Source of the DNA: Zeus faber
Taxonomy: Eukaryota > Chordata > Actinopteri > Zeiformes > Zeidae
Direction: 5' to 3'
Length of the DNA: 64,000 nucleotides
NCBI GenBank assembly: GCA_960531495.1
Contig: OY482852.1
Span: 9,239,212 to 9,303,211 of the forward strand
Shown here: positions 17,290 through 28,124 of the stretch, piece by piece
Layout: each line of letters opens with the position of its first letter
Position numbering within the stretch: position 1 is the first letter of the stretch
Translations under genes and position numbers: made by a program
The notes under the pieces: generated by a model
Database searches by the model: none
Seen by the model: only the letters and a program-made list of their open reading frames with translations
Told to the model about the DNA's origin: nothing

Positions 17290-17360
17290 ATGGAAATTCT
17301 TGTGTTTCTGTTTTGTTTTGTTTTGTGGGAATTTACGACCGCCCATATTTCTTCAGGCAG
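17290..17360 (+). CDS. Candidate first coding exon with signal-peptide-like sequence
   Basis: The ATG sits in strong Kozak context (A at -3, G at +4) and opens 23 codons before a splice donor GCAG|GTATTT. The peptide begins MEILVFLFCFVLW and ends TTAHISSG: a short acidic start, a long hydrophobic core and a polar region with small residues, as in a cleavable signal peptide. It lies about 185 nt below a TATA/NRF1 promoter. I do not recognise the protein and found no downstream exon with certainty, so a secreted or membrane protein is only a guess. The TTTTG-rich core could also be low-complexity sequence that happens to read as hydrophobic. Confidence 0.3.
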
Positions 17361-18829
17361 GTATTTAGGTGAAGGGCTTCCTCGCCACCCGGTACGACCT
17401 CTTCCTACCACTTAATAACAAGTTCCCCATCTGTAAAGCCTAATGAGGCCTTAATGTTGGGTAAATGTTTCCAGTGTACATATACCAGCAGGGCCAAAAC
17501 TCAATTAGCTCCCCTGCATGCAGAACATAATTTAATGTCCCCGGATCCCACACTTAAAAAATGCAATTAAACCACAGAGAGGCATTTCCAGATATTCCAC
17601 AAATAGAGGTGGGCAAGGATGCAAGGATGTAAAATGCACCCGCGACGCAATGCCTATGTACTGTGTATCCAAATCAGTGGCTCTATTTTTACAGCAGATC
17701 TGTTCAAGGGAGGACAGTAGTAGTTTAAATCTATTTCAGCACGGATAGACACTGTGATTTTAACATTGAATGAACAGGAATAGGGAGCTCAATGATGAAA
17801 AGTGTGGAAGCTTACTAAAAGCTAGTGAAGGTAAACCGGGCAAAAGATTGACCCGGGACAGCGATGTCATTCCTAAAATGCCAAAGTAGTTCAGCGAAAC
17901 CTTTGTTCTGTTATTACTGCGGACTACAAATTGCATGCGGAGCAAATGGTGGTGGAATTTATCAAACAAGGAATGGCCCTACAAGGAGTGTCTAGAAACC
18001 ACCTGGTGGGGGGGGGGCGATCGCCGCGCTTTTACACTCGATAAAACAGGAAATAAAGGAGGGGTTCATGACCCTCGAATGTGCGCCTCGGACGCCGTTC
18101 CGCTCGAGAGCCGTTCGGTTTTGGAAGACGTGATGGCCGACGCGGCGGCGGCAGAAAATAAGGACGGAGAAGGGGCTTCACTCTCGCGCAAGCGGCGACG
18201 GCCACGGGGGGTGTGGGGGGGGGGCGAGAAATAGACGTGTAGCATGTGAGTCGACGGCACTCGATGGGTTGTGGTCGTCTCGTCAAGATACCAAAGGGCC
18301 AAAGGGTGGTGTTTGTGCGGCGTGTCCGGTCGAAGCCGAGAATGCGTTCCACAGCGGCAACGCCGCAGCCAGACGGCGATGTCATTCGAAAATTTTCCCA
18401 TGACATAGACACCTCATGTCACCTGCTTGTGTTTTCAAGTTTTCATGTTCTGGCATTTGCATCGCTGTACTTTCCCTCCTCGCAGCCGGTCTCTGGGGAA
18501 ATTCGTTGGTAAATTATCGCAAAGTTTTCTCTTTGCATGGTGCATTGATTAAATAATGAATAAACAACAAGCGAGCAACACTAACTCTTAACAACGCGGA
18601 GGGAAAGCCCGCCACAGAACCCGACTTAATGAAAGAAAACCTCATGCAAACAAAAAAATATAAAAGTTAATTCACGCATCTGTGACCACAAAACCTCCGT
18701 CTGTGTTCCCCAAAATGAAGTGATGCGCTTCTGAACAACACAACAACTCACTCACAAGCGGTAGTGCAATCCTGCAGCCATGCATTTCCACTGATAGGCC
18801 AGGAGCTGGGCGGTGTTCGAGCAGGCTGG
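17361..18829. other. No confirmed exon; second CpG-rich patch
   Basis: 17361-17930 is AT-rich. 18060-18390 is CpG-rich with a plus-strand ATG (18132) opening MADAAAAENKDGEG. It is followed by Arg-rich and Gly-rich sequence with no donor in a good place. I could not link it to the candidate exon at 17290. Confidence 0.35.
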
Positions 18830-19255
18830 TTCAAGAGCAGGGTTGTGCATGAGGAGGATGGTGTTAGAGCAGGGTAGTGTTTCAAGGAGCATGGTGTTAG
18901 AGCAGGGTGTCTGAGCAGTGTGGTGTTTCAAGGAGGATGGTGTTAAGCAAGGTGGTGTTAGACCAGGAAGGTGTCAGAGCAGGGTGGTGTAAGGGCAGGA
19001 TGATGATAGAGGAGGGTGGTGTTAGAGCAGGGTGGTGTTTCAAGGAGGATGATGTTAGAGCATGGTGGTGTAAGAGCAGGATGGTGCTTCAAGGAGGATG
19101 ATGTTAGAGCATGGTGGTGTTGGAGCAGGATGGTGCTTCAAGGAGGGTGGTGGTAGAGCAGGGTGGTGTTTCAAGGAGGATGATGTTAGAGCATGGTGGT
19201 GTTGGAGCAGGATGGTGCTCCAAGGAGGGTGGTGGTAGAGCAGGGTGGTGTAAAC
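18830..19255 (+). repeat. Minisatellite with 16-bp monomer and 48-bp higher-order period
   Basis: Tandem 16-mers such as GATGTTAGAGCATGGT, GGTGTTGGAGCAGGAT and GTGCTTCAAGGAGGAT repeat as a trio (48 bp) in the right half (about 19030-19250). The left half is less regular. No gene is implied. Confidence 0.85.
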
Positions 19256-19884
19256 AGAGCGGGACACCCCAGATCCAGTGACCTCAGCAGCTGAAGACAA
19301 CAAGCCCAGTCTGCTGGAGCCTTCTGTGCCTGTGAGGAGCAGCCCACACAGGTCCACTGTGCTCTGGGTTCAGGATCAGGGTCAGGGGTCAGGGATAGGG
19401 AATGTACCACCGAGCATGAGGGCGGGGGCCCGGGCAGAGCCCACAAAGGGCCTGAGAGTTGCTTCATAATTTTGTTTCGACGACTCATTTTGTGCCTTTA
19501 GTGACTGGCGTTTCTCACTAACTGCTGTGAATGACACCAGCGGTGATCCCACTGTTCCTGTGACTTGGTGGATGTGTGCTGAGGATGTTTGAAACAAAAC
19601 AGAATTGACAATATCCAGGTGAAAGCCTCGTCCACATTCTGCTGCATGTACCCACACCCACATTGTTTACCAACGATTCTCAAAATCCCTTTTAGTACAA
19701 TCAGTTGTCATTACTCTGCTTGTCATACTTTGTGTATTCACTTGCATCCCGTTCAGGATCCATTGGGAAAATGCACACGCCTGAAATGACTTTTAGTTCC
19801 ACCTGGTGGGCAACGTTGGAAAAGTCCTTGGAAATAAAGCACAATCACCTTGAAGAAAAATAGACCAAAACCAAAAGGTTTGCC

Positions 19885-21339
19885 AAGAGACATTTATTAG
19901 AAAGGGTGTTTGCATGACCACATGAGCTGGGCCTCATGGTGCGTAACGGCTGCGTCTCCACCACTTGAAAAGGCAGAATGAGCTCAGATCAGAACCAGTT
20001 ACCCTTCTGCTTCGAAATGCACGACCATAAAAAGGCACTTGTAGTTGTACTGACAATACTCATGTTTCAGCAATTCAGCTTGTACCATTTAGCTTTTATA
20101 ACTTGCAACATTTAAATAACATTTAAAAAAGGGCAGAAATGTGAAGTGCAACATATTTGATCATTCCGATAAATCTTCCCTTTAAAAAGTCCTTTTTACA
20201 GCGCTCGCTTAAACAAAAGCAGCCGGATACACAAAGTCCCTGGAAACCGTGAAAAAAAACCCCCAAAAACAAAACAAATAAAAACATTTTAACACACATT
20301 TTTTCAGTCTGAGCTGGAAAAAAAAAAGACAAAATATTCTAATCATTGCAATTAATTGCATTAATATTCAACGAGGAAAATGTATTCTGCATAAAGTTAC
20401 TGTACCCACAACTGACATACAGTTAGATCATTACTACTAAACACCAACACGTCTGTTTAGTGCCTTGTTAATGCTGTTACATTGCAACACTTTTCTCTTC
20501 ACTTATCTAGACATTACATCACACAGTCATTGTGCGTTTTCCAGAGAACAGCGGTGTGAATTTCTGGTCGTCATCATCAACACAGTGTGTAATGTTAACT
20601 GCGACGGACCCAAACACACCCCTGCATCGCAGCATATCGCTATACGTGGCGGTAGGAGGAAAGCCCCGGTGAGCCGGGGAGAGGCAGAGCACCAAATGTC
20701 ATCCTGCTCAGGTGGTAGAAGCCGGCTACGCCACCAGGAAATGCCTCGGACATCTAATGAGCAACATGCCTGGTACAGCCTGGTAGCAAAAGAGGAGCCC
20801 TGTGGGGGGGGAGGGGTGTGTCGAGCCTTATCTACCGCTCACACTCCAGCCTCTTTGGGGCTCGGGGGGGGGGGGGGGGGGGGGTTAACCCTTCTCAGCC
20901 CCCCGCGCTACGCCGACCCAGCCAGCCAGTAAAGATGCCACATCTGGCCCGTCAGACGAGTCTTCAGACCAGTCTTCAGCCTCGCTGGCGGTGAAAAGGA
21001 AGTCCCGGCCGAGACATGAGGTATCAAGTATGCGCCTGATTGCAGCGTGTTGCTATAGCTCCGGTATCTATGAATTACTGGCACCGTCGTAAAATAATGG
21101 GATACTTAGCATGCAGGTTAAAATTAATTCACCATGCATAAAATCTGTAGGACAGTAGCATGTGACATCTGCAGAATAATAACCACGATAAAACCTTTTT
21201 TTTTTTTTCCTCAACCGTAATACCACACAAACCAGCAGTGATCATTACATCCAATGTTGTGTTCGATTATCCTTCACATACAGCATCTAAAAAAGAGAGG
21301 GGAAAGCCCAGCGCCCGGCGATGAACGGACGCCGAGCGC
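19885..21339 (-). other. serinc2: Probable 3' UTR of serinc2
   Basis: After the TAA at 21340-21342 no further coding sequence follows on the minus strand. The first convincing polyadenylation signal I see in sense is AATAAA at 19898-19893, so the transcript may end near 19885. This 1.45-kb stretch holds a G-run near 20864-20883 but no gene. The 3' end is inferred from the hexamer only; a nearer non-canonical signal is possible. Confidence 0.45.
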
Positions 21340-24079
21340 TTATGTGAAGTCCCTGTCGGGGAAGACGAGGGGGGCGACGAGGGTCCAGAGGTAGATGCCC
21401 AGGCCCAGCCAGCTGGAGCTCATCTTCACCCACACGGCGGGCATTCGGCTCTGCATGGCCTGAGTGCTGGTGTCTGGCCTGGGGGAGACGGGATGGAGGA
21501 GCTTGAGAGGGGGCCATGGTCAACACGGGGCGAGCGAATATTTAATGGCTACACCGGCACTAGAAAAGGGCGGAGACTTGGCGCCAATAGGGCGTGCGCT
21601 CCTTCCTTTCGCAACTGACATTGCTCAAAGGAGTCTGCGTTCACATGAACGTGTGGGCACGCAGTTCGTTTGACGGAAACGACCAAATCCACATTCTAGG
21701 TGTCAGGACATTTCGATGGAAACTTGTGGACGTGGAGTCAAACCATTTCACAGAACAACTGCGGGCGATGATGTCATACGTGTGGGGGCTCTACTCACTG
21801 GTACCAGTTGGTGAGGGTCATCATGATGTACAGGGAGGCCAGGACGAGGTGGAAGTGGAAGACGGAGTAGCTGTAGGTGACCTTCTCCTCCTCGTTGTCC
21901 ACGGCGCGGCGGAGGCCGTCCTCTCCCACCACGCCCTCGCCGCCCAGGCCTCCGCCCTCCTCCGTCTGCATCAACTTGTTCACCTGGGTGTTGCTGGACG
22001 AGCGGATACTGGGGAGAGACGGCGAGAGCGATGAGGTTACCTTAAAATTAAAATAACAAAATAAAACACGCCGAAAACATCCAAAAGGAAGCAGGGGAAG
22101 CCTCCGACCCCGACCTGGCGTAGAGCGTGCAGAAGAGGAAGATGATCAGCCCCACGACGCCCTGCGCGTCCCACCACTGGACGTGGGCCGCTGTGCCATC
22201 GGGGTTGGTCTCCGAGACGCTGATGTTGGACACCAGGCTCAGGAGGCTCGGGTTACACCTACGATCTGAGACACGGACGGGCGTCGCACACGCACGTTTG
22301 TACGGCCGAGTTTGGCAGAAAGTAAAAAAAATAAAAGAGAGAAAGCACACACTGTTTACACCCGGCTTGAATATGCGTCTACGATACATTGCTTTTATTG
22401 TGAAATTCCTTGATAGGGCCCGGGGGAGGAAGTGAGTTCTATGCAAGTTGAAGTGTCAATGTATTGACCCATTTACCAGGATCCTGTTAATGATATGTTC
22501 AGTTTCAAGTTAATTTTGGTCTGTGAATGCTCTTCTAATTGGCTGATTGCCTAATTGTCAAAGGTAAAAAATTCAAAGTTCTCCAGTTAACCTCCATGTA
22601 TCATGTGACATACTATATAATCTACAGTATTACATATGCATCTAGCAAAGAAAGGATCAATCCATCTTTTGTATAACATGGAAGGATGCATTTTTACTGC
22701 AAATAAATACAATTCTGGTCAAGAATTGATACTTGCACTTGCAGTCTATTCCAAGGCATTTTATCGCACTAACCCTACAACCACCACAAGCTTGCAAAGT
22801 GTCTTTGAAATGACACTTGATCGGGGGAAACACTGATCACATGACAGAAGTCAGGGATGGTAAAGAAAACTACCCCAATACTCCTGCGGTCAAATCCGGT
22901 GCGAGCCTTGAAAACTCACCGGCGCAACCGCACCCGTGCAGCGGCTGTGGAAGTAACTACACGTGTACGTTCAAAACATTTTCAAATCACTTTGATAGAG
23001 AATGAGAGCGTTATAACAAAGAAACAGGAAAAGGCAGACACTCACTTGGGTTGTTGGTCATGGCGGACCACGTGACGTACATGGTGTAGAGGGAGATGAG
23101 CGAGGCTTGGAGGAGGCCAGAGTGAGGCTGGGCTTCCTGCAGCACAGTGAAATGGACATTGTGGACGGGACTATGGCCTGGATCACCACCGAGATAAAGG
23201 ATCACGTGTGCACTTCAGAGTTCCTCTTCCCTGGTAGTTACTTTTTCCTCCCCAAATCAGTTAATTAATAGCAGCAATAAAACCGACCAGACGTAATGAA
23301 CTTTGATTCTCATTAAAATTACCTGAACGTTGCTCAGTCGTTACTCATGAGCAAACAAGTTTTTAATGTGTGGCTGGGCATACCTGAACTTTGGGCAGAA
23401 TGGAAACAATGGAAACGATGACGCTGAAGATGAGGTTGAGGCTGATGAAGACCTTGTGCTCCGCGCAGTCGTCGGGCTGAGTGTAGTAGACGTAGAAAAG
23501 CACCACGGCGGTGAGAGCCAGGGCGTAGTACAGGACGGTGAAGGACAACAGCCCTGGAGATGTGACATGCAGGTGAGGCATTTGACCTTTTTATTCCCGA
23601 GATGATTCGTGGCTTTTAGGGAAGCGACGGAAAAACCAATTCAGCACCTGCAAACCAGCATTTGTTGTCACTGTTTTCGGCCCTGTCAACCCACACCTTG
23701 TTCCAGGAGTGGGCAAAGTCAACGAGGAGGATGAGTTGGATCAGGATGAAGATGAAGGATCCCACAACTCCAAAGTAAAACCACACTGAGAAGCCAAGAG
23801 GAAAGAGACAGAGGAATAAGCATGGACCATCAGATGGTTCTATCTACTAAAAAAAAGCTCTTCCAATGTGAATCAGTGGAAAACGACCAAGCCTCTATAG
23901 CAGGCTTATTACCGGCTAAAACCCATTGGTGTAGTTATAAAAGTATGAAATTACCAGTATGAAATGTTCCGTCAGGGATGAAAAAGGCTCCCACTGTGAT
24001 CCCAACCAGGATCAGGAACTTGAAGAACCAGAAGCTAGTTGAATAAAAATGACATACATTTCACTTTGTAAATAGACAA

Positions 24080-24153
<74 letters not shown>

Positions 24154-25760
24154 TTTTTCCTCCAAATGATGTCCGGATGACGCCATGAGAGGCTGATTGA
24201 ACAGCCAAGCAGTAGTGCAGATTCATTTCTATCCCGAAAACGGATGTTTTACACGTATCTACATTGAGTTGAGGCCACGTACCCATTCTGGAGAGCAGCA
24301 CGGGGGTCTTTGCTGCTGCGGACCCGAACCATTATCACGAAAAACAGGAAGAAGAAGCAGGCCATGGCAAAACACATCCGGTACACAGACTTGTAGCCCA
24401 CGATGACCTCACAGTTGACCTGGTTCTCAATGCCAGGTATGGTACTCGCACCCTTGCAGAACCCTGGGATCTGCAGAGAATCCACGACAAATATCAAAAG
24501 CGTGTCATGCGGCCCCGAGGTTTCCAGCGACCGGGGAAACTCTTAAGGGCGGTAAAAACAAAACGGCGGGTTCTGAGTCTTACTTTTCGTAGCTGGTCCT
24601 CCATTCCCGGGAGGATCATTATGACTGATACCATGGTCCCCATCAGCAGAAAGAAGGAGAAAACCAAGCGAGTGATGGTGGAGTTGTTGGAGGAAGGACA
24701 GCAGCCGCACAGCAGACATGGTGCTGAGCCGCACAGACAGGAGGCCTAGGAAGGAGAGGGAGAGAGAAGGATAATCACAGGGTTCATTCTGAAAGTGATT
24801 TTGGGGGAAAAAAAAATAAATCTTGTTTATGTTACGATTTGAATAAGAAAACCAGATGGAGCATCACACGTTTTCCACTAACGCCCCCGCCCAAGGACTT
24901 TTCAAGCACTTCAGCACAAAGGGGGCTATTATCAAGGTATTCTGGTTTGAGTACTTCAATTTCAGAGGACAGAATCCGAGCACATAAAACACTTCAAGAA
25001 CCTTGTTAGAGCCTCGGAATTGGCCGAAAAAGAATGTCGAATTGCGACTGCCGTGTAGTCCATCAGAGTAATATAACCCTGTACCGAAATATTACGCTGT
25101 CATAATTCTAGTTTGTGAAACTTGAAGAGTTTTTGTATTTATGTATATGTTTACTTGTTGATGGATTGATCCTTTATTTATCCCAGGGGGGGAAATTGCA
25201 GTGTTACGGCACCTGACGCCAAAACAGTACGCAACGAAACGTAATATTGCAATATAACATAAACTTAAAATGAACCAAAACGCAACAACTACAATTAATT
25301 ACAAAATGAACAAAAAAATAAATAAATAGATAAAATAAAAGGCAATATACAATAAGCACAGAAACGACTTCTGTGTCCACAACGATCAGGTGACGACCGT
25401 CACGGCTTTTCAAGAACAGGAAGTACCTGTGCGTCCAAACGGAAGCTAACGGTGTCCTATCGCTGGCCTATCTCCCGTACACTTCCTCAAATCCTTCGCT
25501 TATTATTCTACCTCGAGATGAGACATATTTATTAACATTACGGGGTTTTTTAAAAATCATTATTACGTCAGCAACACCCGCTCAGTGTTTTCTTGAAGCA
25601 CAAACTGGCAACTGCATGATGTTGAGCGACAGCTGATCCGCTACCGTTAGAGGTGGTGCAGTAAGAAGGGGGCGAACAAAAGCCCCGTTAAGAGATGTGT
25701 TTGTCAACAGGACATACTTACACAACTGGCAAGGGAACACAGAGCCAGACAGGCGCCCAT
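21340..25760 (-). CDS. serinc2: serinc2, serine incorporator 2, ten coding exons, complete
   Basis: I rebuilt this gene by joining minus-strand exons at GT/AG sites. Exons (5' to 3' in sense): 25760-25722, 24745-24584, 24470-24283, 24034-23955, 23785-23648, 23553-23384, 23136-23046, 22265-22115, 22008-21799, 21478-21340. They sum to 1368 nt, so 455 aa plus TAA, matching the human SERINC2 length. All phases agree across junctions. The start is [13 protein letters not shown], the family's Cys-rich N-terminus, followed by [11 protein letters not shown]. Family landmarks include [18 protein letters not shown] (about 115-135), [21 protein letters not shown], an N-glycosylation site NIS at 303-305, [12 protein letters not shown] (318-329), VNKLMQTEE (349-357) and the C-terminal [15 protein letters not shown]. 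SERINCs are multi-pass membrane proteins (about 10-11 helices) of the secretory pathway and plasma membrane, linked to serine-lipid incorporation and lipid scrambling. Residues favour SERINC2 over SERINC1/3/5. A Gly/Glu-rich insertion (about 358-372) lengthens the cytoplasmic loop. Confidence 0.95.
24078..24158. repeat. (GT)n(AT)n(T)n compound microsatellite in serinc2 intron 3
   Basis: It lies in the 248-bp intron between serinc2 exons 3 and 4. In sense it is an A-run, then AT, then AC repeats, ending about 45 nt before the acceptor, so length variation changes a large share of this intron. Confidence 0.95.
25168..25420 (-). mobile_element. Retroelement 3'-tail-like remnant in serinc2 intron 1
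   Basis: TCCTTTATTTATCCCAGGGG, then GGAAATTGC, is the reverse of the common teleost retroelement end (AATTTCCCC...GGGATAAATAAA). A-rich sequence follows. No coding part remains, so the family is not assignable. Confidence 0.35.
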
Positions 25761-26180
25761 TTCGCTGCTCAACGGCCGAAAGCAGCCGATTCTAAGCTGT
25801 GCGGGGTTGTTGTTGCTGCTGCTGCTGCTCGAACAACAAACAGCTGTGAAACTGTCAGTGGAACCCGATACGAGACGTTAAGTACCCTAATGCATAACTT
25901 CCGGTTGGGATTTTCCAAAATAAAGGACGCCCGCTACGCGAATGCCTTTGTGTCGACCGCTAAATACGCAAGCCGGTGGATGGCAGCTCTTATTTTGAAA
26001 AAGTACATTTTGAAACGCCGAGTTTGGCGCTGCGTTCCATTGATATTGTAATTTGAAATATCCGACCTTCTGCTCTGCGTGCTTTAAATCGCTGTTTTCG
26101 GGGCAGATCGCTCGGGCCCGAGTTTGCCGAGGATAACTGGCCTGACGTCACAACAAAACATGACGTCATACACCGTTACA
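25761..26180 (-). promoter_or_regulatory. serinc2: serinc2 promoter/5' UTR region with two CRE palindromes
   Basis: This lies directly upstream of the serinc2 ATG. In sense it carries a short (CAG)n(CAA)n run at about 25831-25804, likely in the 5' UTR or core promoter. About 385-410 bp upstream of the ATG there are two perfect TGACGTCA octamers, at 26143-26150 and 26161-26168. TGACGTCA is the full CREB/ATF consensus. No TATA box is obvious. The transcription start is not determinable from sequence. Confidence 0.55.
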
Positions 26181-26541
26181 GGTGAACAAAGTTCTCCAAC
26201 ACACATGTCTGCGTTTGTGGGCGTCGGACAGGGGCAATGGAACCCATCTAGCTCGGAAGTGAAAACTAGGATTAACCGATTTCTGAGTTGCATTCCAATG
26301 CAGCATTCATTTTAATATGGAATAAAAACGAATGAAATACATCCGTATTAATGTGGAAATGAATATTAAGAAATCTTTGTAACGATTGGAATGGTTTCAT
26401 GTAACATTTCAAAATAGATGGTACATTTAATTATCAGTTCATTTAATTGCTCGTTTAGTTTTGAGTGATGCGGTCTTTCATAGTTTTGGATCCTAATTAG
26501 TTTGCATCACCTCTGTACACACCAAGGAGGGACCGTAGTGC

Positions 26542-27256
26542 GGCTGTGTTCTACATCAACAGGCCGGTACACGGGCTGTGTTTCACATCAACAGGCCGGT
26601 ACGCGGGCTGTGTTCTACATCAACAGGCCGGTACACGGGCTGTGTTTCACATCAACAGGCCGGTACGCGGGCTGTGTTCTACATCAACAGGCCGGTACAC
26701 GGGCTGTGTTTCACATCAACAGGCCTGTACGCGGGCTGTGTTCTACATCAACAGGCCGGTACACGGGCTGTGTTTCACATCAACAGGCCTGTACGCGGGC
26801 TGTGTTCTACATCAACAGGCCGGTACACGGGCTGTGTTTCACATCAACAGGCCGGTACGCGGGCTGTGTTCTACATCAACAGGCCGGTACACGGGCTGTG
26901 TTTCACATCAACAGGCCGGTACGCGGGCTGTGTTCTACATCAACAGGTCGGTACACGGGCTGTGTTTCACATCAACAGGCCGGTACGCGGGCTGTGTTCT
27001 ACATCAACAGGCCGGTACGCGGGCTGTGTTCTACATCAACAGGCCGGTACGCGGGCTGTGTTCTACATCAACAGGCCGGTACGCGGGCTGTGTTCTCCAT
27101 CAACAGCCTGTGTACCGGTCTGCACGGACTGTGTTCTACATCAACAGACCAGTACACAGGCTGTATTCTACATCAACAGACCGGTACACAGGCTGTATTC
27201 TATATCAACAGACCGGTACACAGGCTGTATTCTACATCAACAGACCGGTACACAGA
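26542..27256 (+). repeat. 32-bp minisatellite with 64-bp higher-order repeat
   Basis: About 22 copies of a 32-bp unit built on ACATCAACAGGCCGGTAC. Over the first 14 copies two variants strictly alternate (TTCTAC...TACACGGG and TTTCAC...TACGCGGG), giving a 64-bp dimer. Four copies of a recombinant variant (TTCTAC...TACGCGGG) follow, then a disrupted copy and four diverged copies (TATTCTAC...ACACAGG). Because 32 is not a multiple of 3 and no stop occurs, all three forward frames stay open for over 230 codons. I do not regard these as genes. Confidence 0.95.
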
Positions 27257-28124
27257 TGCACACACTGACACAGAATCAACTATTTTGAATTTTCATAAGC
27301 ACAAATATCTGCCAGTTAAGAGTTTTAAACTGTAACTAATAAAACATGAACAGCTGACCGCTGAGAAACTGGTGTTTTTACCCCAATGGTAAGTGCGAGT
27401 GGGGTGCAGCTGTGTTATATAATTAAAAAAATATTTCGATGAATTCCGTGGTATTGATCATTTCATACATTTTGTGCACTACTGGGTTTTTAATGAATTC
27501 CTGGCTTGGGTTGTAAAGCTTATTAAAGTCTGAATACAATGCAATAAAATAAAAACTATCGCACTCTATATTTATATTGATAATGACAAACAAAGACAAA
27601 ATTAAATTGCTCACAAAAAAATATATTGCATGTTGAACGCTAGATGGCACTGTTTACAATCAAATCTAGACGGCAGCGTATTTGAAAATATAAACTAAGC
27701 GTCTTAAAATGCGGAAAATAAATTTAGTTCCAGAATGTCTGCTGGAGCCACACTATTCCCTGCTGTCATACTGTATCTAACAAACACCAAGGAACCCTAA
27801 TTAATACTGATTTAATGCATTTATGTCGAGACCAAATGTATGTTCATATTGCTGTGTGAACCCACCCCTTAAACAATAGATGAAAATGTTCAAAACTGGA
27901 ATGATGGAAGATGTCACCCTTAGGCCACATTGTAGGGTTTGTTCATATTTAAACGACAAAACAAAAGACTCAACGCCAATGCCAAACACAACACGAACAT
28001 TACAAATTTAGAAGCATTTGCTTACATGTTTCACATTATTTATTCTGATGAAAATGATATTCCATCAGGTTATATGATGAGGGATTAAGAATAAGCCGTG
28101 GCCACCTCTTGCCCATCCCAGCCT

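Noticed and set aside
26542-27256. CRISPR-like array
   Set aside because: The repeats are directly tandem with no unique spacers, and the host is a vertebrate; it is a minisatellite.
26502-27335. 277-aa repetitive protein gene
   Set aside because: All three frames are open because of the 32-bp period, and the frames have no start context, splice signals or family match.
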